Assembly: GCA_029243545.1 (NCBI GenBank)
Contig: JAQWRV010000006.1
Coordinates: 186,001-250,000 of the forward strand
From: Rhodospirillaceae bacterium
GTDB taxonomy: Bacteria; Pseudomonadota; Alphaproteobacteria; Rhodospirillales; Rhodospirillaceae
Reading direction: 5' to 3'
Length of the DNA stretch: 64,000 nucleotides
Both the position numbers and the translations under genes were made by a program. This document shows, piece by piece, positions 61,071 to 64,000 of this stretch; the stretch's first letter is position 1, and the number at the start of each line of letters is the position of its first letter. A model generated the notes under the pieces. That model did no database searches. It had not been told where the DNA came from and was given only the letters and a program-made list of their open reading frames with translations.

Positions 61071-62123
61071 ATGAAAATTCTCCATGCCATGTCGGGCAAC
61101 CCAGCCGGCGGGACAGAACTCGCATTTGAGCGCGCAGTTTCGGCCTTAGCTCGGGAAGACCTCGATCAGCGTGTCGTTATCAAGGCGGATAGTGACCGGC
61201 GCGCCCGTCTTAGCAGTGCGGAAATAGATCCGATTGAGCTGCCTTTCCGAGCGCGGCTCGACTTTACAAGTAAGCGCCGTTTAAACAACGAGATTGCTTC
61301 ATATGCACCCGATATAGTCATGAGTTGGACGCCTGATGTTTCCGTTCAAGTGGGACAGTTCTCAGGCAAACATCTTGGATATATCGGAAGAGAATTCCAG
61401 GCGACCCAGATTCAATCATGTGACCATCTTTTTGCGGCGAGTCAGAAACGTGTGGATCGCGTAATAGCAGCGGGTTGGCCAAAAGATAGAATTAGCCTTC
61501 TGCCGCACATCATTTCTCCCGGCACCGTTAAGTCAATCGACCGAAAGACTCTTTTCACGCCAGAGAAAGCTAAATTAATTGTCGTGGTTGGAAATTTGGA
61601 CCCGGAAAGCGGCCTGGATATTGTATTCGGAGCTGTCGCTCGTATATCGGAACTTTATCTCTGGGTTATCGGCGATGGTAGTGCTGCGCAAGATCTTCAA
61701 GACAAGGCATTGATGATTGGCATTAAACCTCGATCCCGCTTTGTCGGATGGCGCTATGATGCGCTTTCCCTTATCAGTGCGGCAGACCTTGTGGTGTGTC
61801 CTGCGCTTCAGGATGACATTGGGAGCGGCGTATTGGAGGCTTGGGCATGTGGAAAACCTGTTATTGTTGCCGATAGCGTTGGGCCGGGCCTGTTGATTAG
61901 CCATCGCGAAAATGGCGTCCTAGTGCCAATGGACGACACACGAAGTCTGGCAGAGGCTATCAAATGGGTCATGCAAGATCAGAGTTTTGCAGAACGAATG
62001 GCTAAGGCCGGTTTTGAATTATTTAACCAATCTTACGCTGCAAGTTCTGTCCTTCCACAATATATGACAGTGTTTAAGCAGTTGGTCGAAGAGGCCAAGC
62101 TTCCGTCTGCCCCCACGCAATAG
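61071..62123 (+). CDS. Glycosyltransferase, group 1 (GT4-like)
   Basis: A 350-residue protein. MKILHAMSGNPAGGTELAFE starts the acceptor domain; LIVVGNLDPESGLDIVFGAV, LWVIGDGSAAQDLQDKA, VGWRYDALSLISAADLVVCP and the donor-site GSGVLEAWACGKPVIVADSV with NGVLVPMDDTRSLAEAI show a GT4-type C-terminal half. The sugar is unknown. It lies 105 bases after the GT9 gene and 15 bases before asnB. Confidence 0.9.
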   Translation: MKILHAMSGNPAGGTELAFERAVSALAREDLDQRVVIKADSDRRARLSSAEIDPIELPFRARLDFTSKRRLNNEIASYAPDIVMSWTPDVSVQVGQFSGKHLGYIGREFQATQIQSCDHLFAASQKRVDRVIAAGWPKDRISLLPHIISPGTVKSIDRKTLFTPEKAKLIVVVGNLDPESGLDIVFGAVARISELYLWVIGDGSAAQDLQDKALMIGIKPRSRFVGWRYDALSLISAADLVVCPALQDDIGSGVLEAWACGKPVIVADSVGPGLLISHRENGVLVPMDDTRSLAEAIKWVMQDQSFAERMAKAGFELFNQSYAASSVLPQYMTVFKQLVEEAKLPSAPTQ

Positions 62124-62138
62124 AATCCGACAGAACGC

Positions 62139-63896
62139 ATGTGTGGTATCGCAGGAGGGATGATAAAGACGGGCCAGCCTCCGCCTGAAACGATTTTGAT
62201 GGCCCTTCAAGCTGCGCTTCATCATAGAGGGCCAGATGGCGCTGGACGGCATGTTTCTGGTTCAGTTGGGCTGGTTCATACCCGTCTCGCTATTGTTGAC
62301 CCAAACCACGGCAAGCAACCTTTTGTAGACACCGACGGCGTTGTATTAGTAGCGAATGGCGAGATCTATAATGATCTTACCATCAGGGCCGAGTTAAGCG
62401 AAGCGCGATACCAAACCGGAAGCGATAATGAATCTGCGCTTCATATTTATAAGAAATATGGGCTCGACTTTGCACGCCACTTGCGTGGTATGTATGCGCT
62501 CGCGCTCTACGATCCGATACAGAAACAATTGGTGCTCGCGCGTGATCCCTTTGGAATAAAGCCGCTTTACTATTTGGAAACGCAAGAAGCGTTCTGGTTT
62601 GCATCAGAGCCGCAGGCATTGACGAAAGCAGGTCTTGCATCTCCTTCTGAAAATTCCAACGTCAGAAACCAGTTGCTTGGCCTCCAATACACATGTGGGC
62701 GTCAAACGATTTTTAACGGCATTCAACGCCTCGAACCCGGAGAAGTCGTGGTTGTAAAGGCAAACAGTGCCATTGACCGCGTACGCTTCGACCCTTGGGT
62801 AGGATATTCTGATGAGTCCCCGGCGTCGGTTTCCGAGTTTGATCGCTTTTGGATGAACGCTGTTGATCTACATCGTCGCTCAGATGTGCCGTACGGCGTA
62901 TTTCTTTCGAGCGGAACAGACTCTGCTGCTGTTTTGTCCGCCATGGCGCGCCTTGAAGAACGGCCGGTTGTGGCCTTCACGGCTGGTTTCACGGGGAGTA
63001 CTGTTCGTGATGAACGTGAGCAGGCGGCGCGCCTCGCTGCTGTCGTTGGCGCGGATCACAGAGCAATAGAAATTCAACCCAGCGATTTCTGGGAGACACT
63101 CCCTGCCATTACCGCTGCACTTGACGACCCGGTTGCCGACTATGCGATTGTACCGACCTACCTCCTGGCCAAAGAAGCCGCGCAATCAGTCAAAGTTGTA
63201 CTCACCGGTGAAGGTGGTGACGAGATTTTCGCTGGCTATGGGCGCTATCGTGGTGGCCGGCGGCCTTGGCCACTCCGCAAGAAACCATGGTCTCGTCACC
63301 TATTGGATAGGGCGGGGGTCTTTCGCGAGGACTCCACGCGTTGGAGAACTGAGTTAGATGCCACAGAGGCCAAGCTTGATGGTTCAAGCCTCTCCGCGCT
63401 CCAAAAACTGCAGGCTTTGGATATTGCCCACTGGCTACCCAACGACCTTCTTACAAAAGTGGACCGATGTCTCATGGCCCATGGTGTTGAGGGGCGCGTG
63501 CCGTTTCTTGATGGCCCCTTGGCATCGTATGGCTTTCATTTGCCGGACCGCGACAAAATTCAAGGGCGTCTCGGCAAGTTCTTGATGCGGCGCTGGTTAA
63601 AGGAACACTGCCCTGAATCACTGCCGTTCGAGCGCAAGAGGGGTTTTTCTGTTCCTGTTGGAGAATGGATCGCCGCAGAAGGCACGCGATTGGCGCCATT
63701 GGTGGCCAACCAGCCTGGTGTTGCTGCATGCTGCAAACCATTGGCTGTGGAAAATCTGTTCAAGAATGCGGCTGCAGATAAGGCATTACCCGCTTGGCTT
63801 TTGTTATTCTATGCTTTGTGGCATCAATTTCATATGCGGGGTATTGATCCTACTGGTACAGTTTTCGATGTTCTTGCCGAAAGGAATGCTGGGTAA
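62139..63896 (+). CDS. asnB: Asparagine synthase (glutamine-hydrolysing)
   Basis: A 585-residue two-domain amidotransferase. The N-terminal MCGIAGGMIKT gives the catalytic Cys2 of the glutaminase domain; HRGPDGAGRHVSGSVGLVHT and LVANGEIYND follow. The C-terminal synthetase domain has GVFLSSGTDSAAVLSAMARL (PP-loop), LTGEGGDEIFAGYGRYRGGR, LPNDLLTKVDRCLMAHGVEG and RVPFLDGPLASYGFHLPDR. Next to glycosyltransferases such enzymes may amidate a carboxyl group of a sugar rather than make free asparagine. The stop overlaps the next ATG (TAATG). Confidence 0.93.
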   Translation: MCGIAGGMIKTGQPPPETILMALQAALHHRGPDGAGRHVSGSVGLVHTRLAIVDPNHGKQPFVDTDGVVLVANGEIYNDLTIRAELSEARYQTGSDNESALHIYKKYGLDFARHLRGMYALALYDPIQKQLVLARDPFGIKPLYYLETQEAFWFASEPQALTKAGLASPSENSNVRNQLLGLQYTCGRQTIFNGIQRLEPGEVVVVKANSAIDRVRFDPWVGYSDESPASVSEFDRFWMNAVDLHRRSDVPYGVFLSSGTDSAAVLSAMARLEERPVVAFTAGFTGSTVRDEREQAARLAAVVGADHRAIEIQPSDFWETLPAITAALDDPVADYAIVPTYLLAKEAAQSVKVVLTGEGGDEIFAGYGRYRGGRRPWPLRKKPWSRHLLDRAGVFREDSTRWRTELDATEAKLDGSSLSALQKLQALDIAHWLPNDLLTKVDRCLMAHGVEGRVPFLDGPLASYGFHLPDRDKIQGRLGKFLMRRWLKEHCPESLPFERKRGFSVPVGEWIAAEGTRLAPLVANQPGVAACCKPLAVENLFKNAAADKALPAWLLLFYALWHQFHMRGIDPTGTVFDVLAERNAG

Positions 63897-64000
63897 TGGT
63901 TTCATTTAATCGCGTGTTTACAGGCGGCACCGTTTGGACCGCAAACGGACCAATAGAAACTGATCTTGGTGTTCGAAAAGGGCGCGTCGCAGCGTTTGGC
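63896..64000 (+). CDS. Amidohydrolase/dihydroorotase-like protein, N-terminal fragment (runs off the window)
   Basis: The first 35 codons of a gene coupled to asnB by TAATG overlap. VFTGGTVWTANGPIETDLGV and RKGRVAAFG form the beta-sandwich N-terminus of amidohydrolases of the dihydroorotase/hydantoinase group. The catalytic HxH motif would lie beyond the window edge, so the exact enzyme cannot be told. Confidence 0.7.
   Translation, partial: MVSFNRVFTGGTVWTANGPIETDLGVRKGRVAAFG

Noticed and set aside
1-64000. CRISPR arrays, insertion sequences, integrases, prophage genes or rRNA
   Set aside because: Looked for repeat-spacer patterns, transposase motifs and terminal inverted repeats on both strands by eye; none was convincing.

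Overview
The window looks like a chromosomal segment of an alphaproteobacterium, probably a free-living or marine Rhodospirillales-like lineage. The basis is family content and gene order: short-type QueF, a DUF1289 protein, TAXI-type TRAP transport, MsrP/MsrQ, an outer-membrane autotransporter, and a block polyprenyl synthase / DUF2007 / TrmN6 / S49 peptidase / GlyQ / GlyS / pyruvate phosphate dikinase. Base composition is mid-range, but roughly 25.5-37 kb reads visibly richer in A+T. The taxonomic call is inference; no rRNA or marker phylogeny could be run.

Left arm (1-24.7 kb). Housekeeping and accessory genes are mixed: a GFA-family fragment, queF, a Tam-like methyltransferase, a TRAP-TAXI transporter with an isochorismatase-type amidase and a polysaccharide-deacetylase-like hydrolase (a likely import and breakdown unit), TrkH, MsrP and, 8 kb away, MsrQ, a Tat-exported DUF1838 protein, a secreted sulfatase-modifying-factor-like protein, an autotransporter, an MFS exporter, then transketolase, ribulose-phosphate epimerase and adenine phosphoribosyltransferase. 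Three decayed gene remnants lie in the first 11 kb (a TPR-type methyltransferase, a TPP-enzyme N-terminus, a GGDEF C-terminus).

Central island (about 25.5-47.3 kb). About 20 genes for building an unusual sugar: a B12-binding radical SAM protein, four or five methyltransferases, a DegT-type aminotransferase, four nucleotide-sugar epimerase/dehydratases, a nucleotidyltransferase-PfkB kinase fusion, a two-subunit transketolase, a HAD phosphatase, an APH-type kinase and two 2OG-Fe(II) oxygenases. There is no recognisable glycosyltransferase, flippase or polymerase inside, so the product may be an activated or free modified (possibly branched or elongated) sugar. The same two-gene pair (2OG oxygenase plus a small LIC12192-like protein) stands at both ends, transcribed outward. 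A tRNA-Pro(CGG) gene lies about 130 bp beyond the right end.

Right arm (47.4-64 kb). Core genes return: polyprenyl diphosphate synthase, TrmN6, S49 peptidase, both glycyl-tRNA synthetase subunits, and a pyruvate phosphate dikinase whose reading frame carries an extra N-terminal helix-turn-helix domain, with repeated TGTAAG/CTTACA motifs in front of it. Then come an NmrA-like protein, YgfZ, three glycosyltransferases, a glutamine-hydrolysing asparagine synthase and the start of an amidohydrolase, which look like an envelope glycan locus that could use the product of the island.
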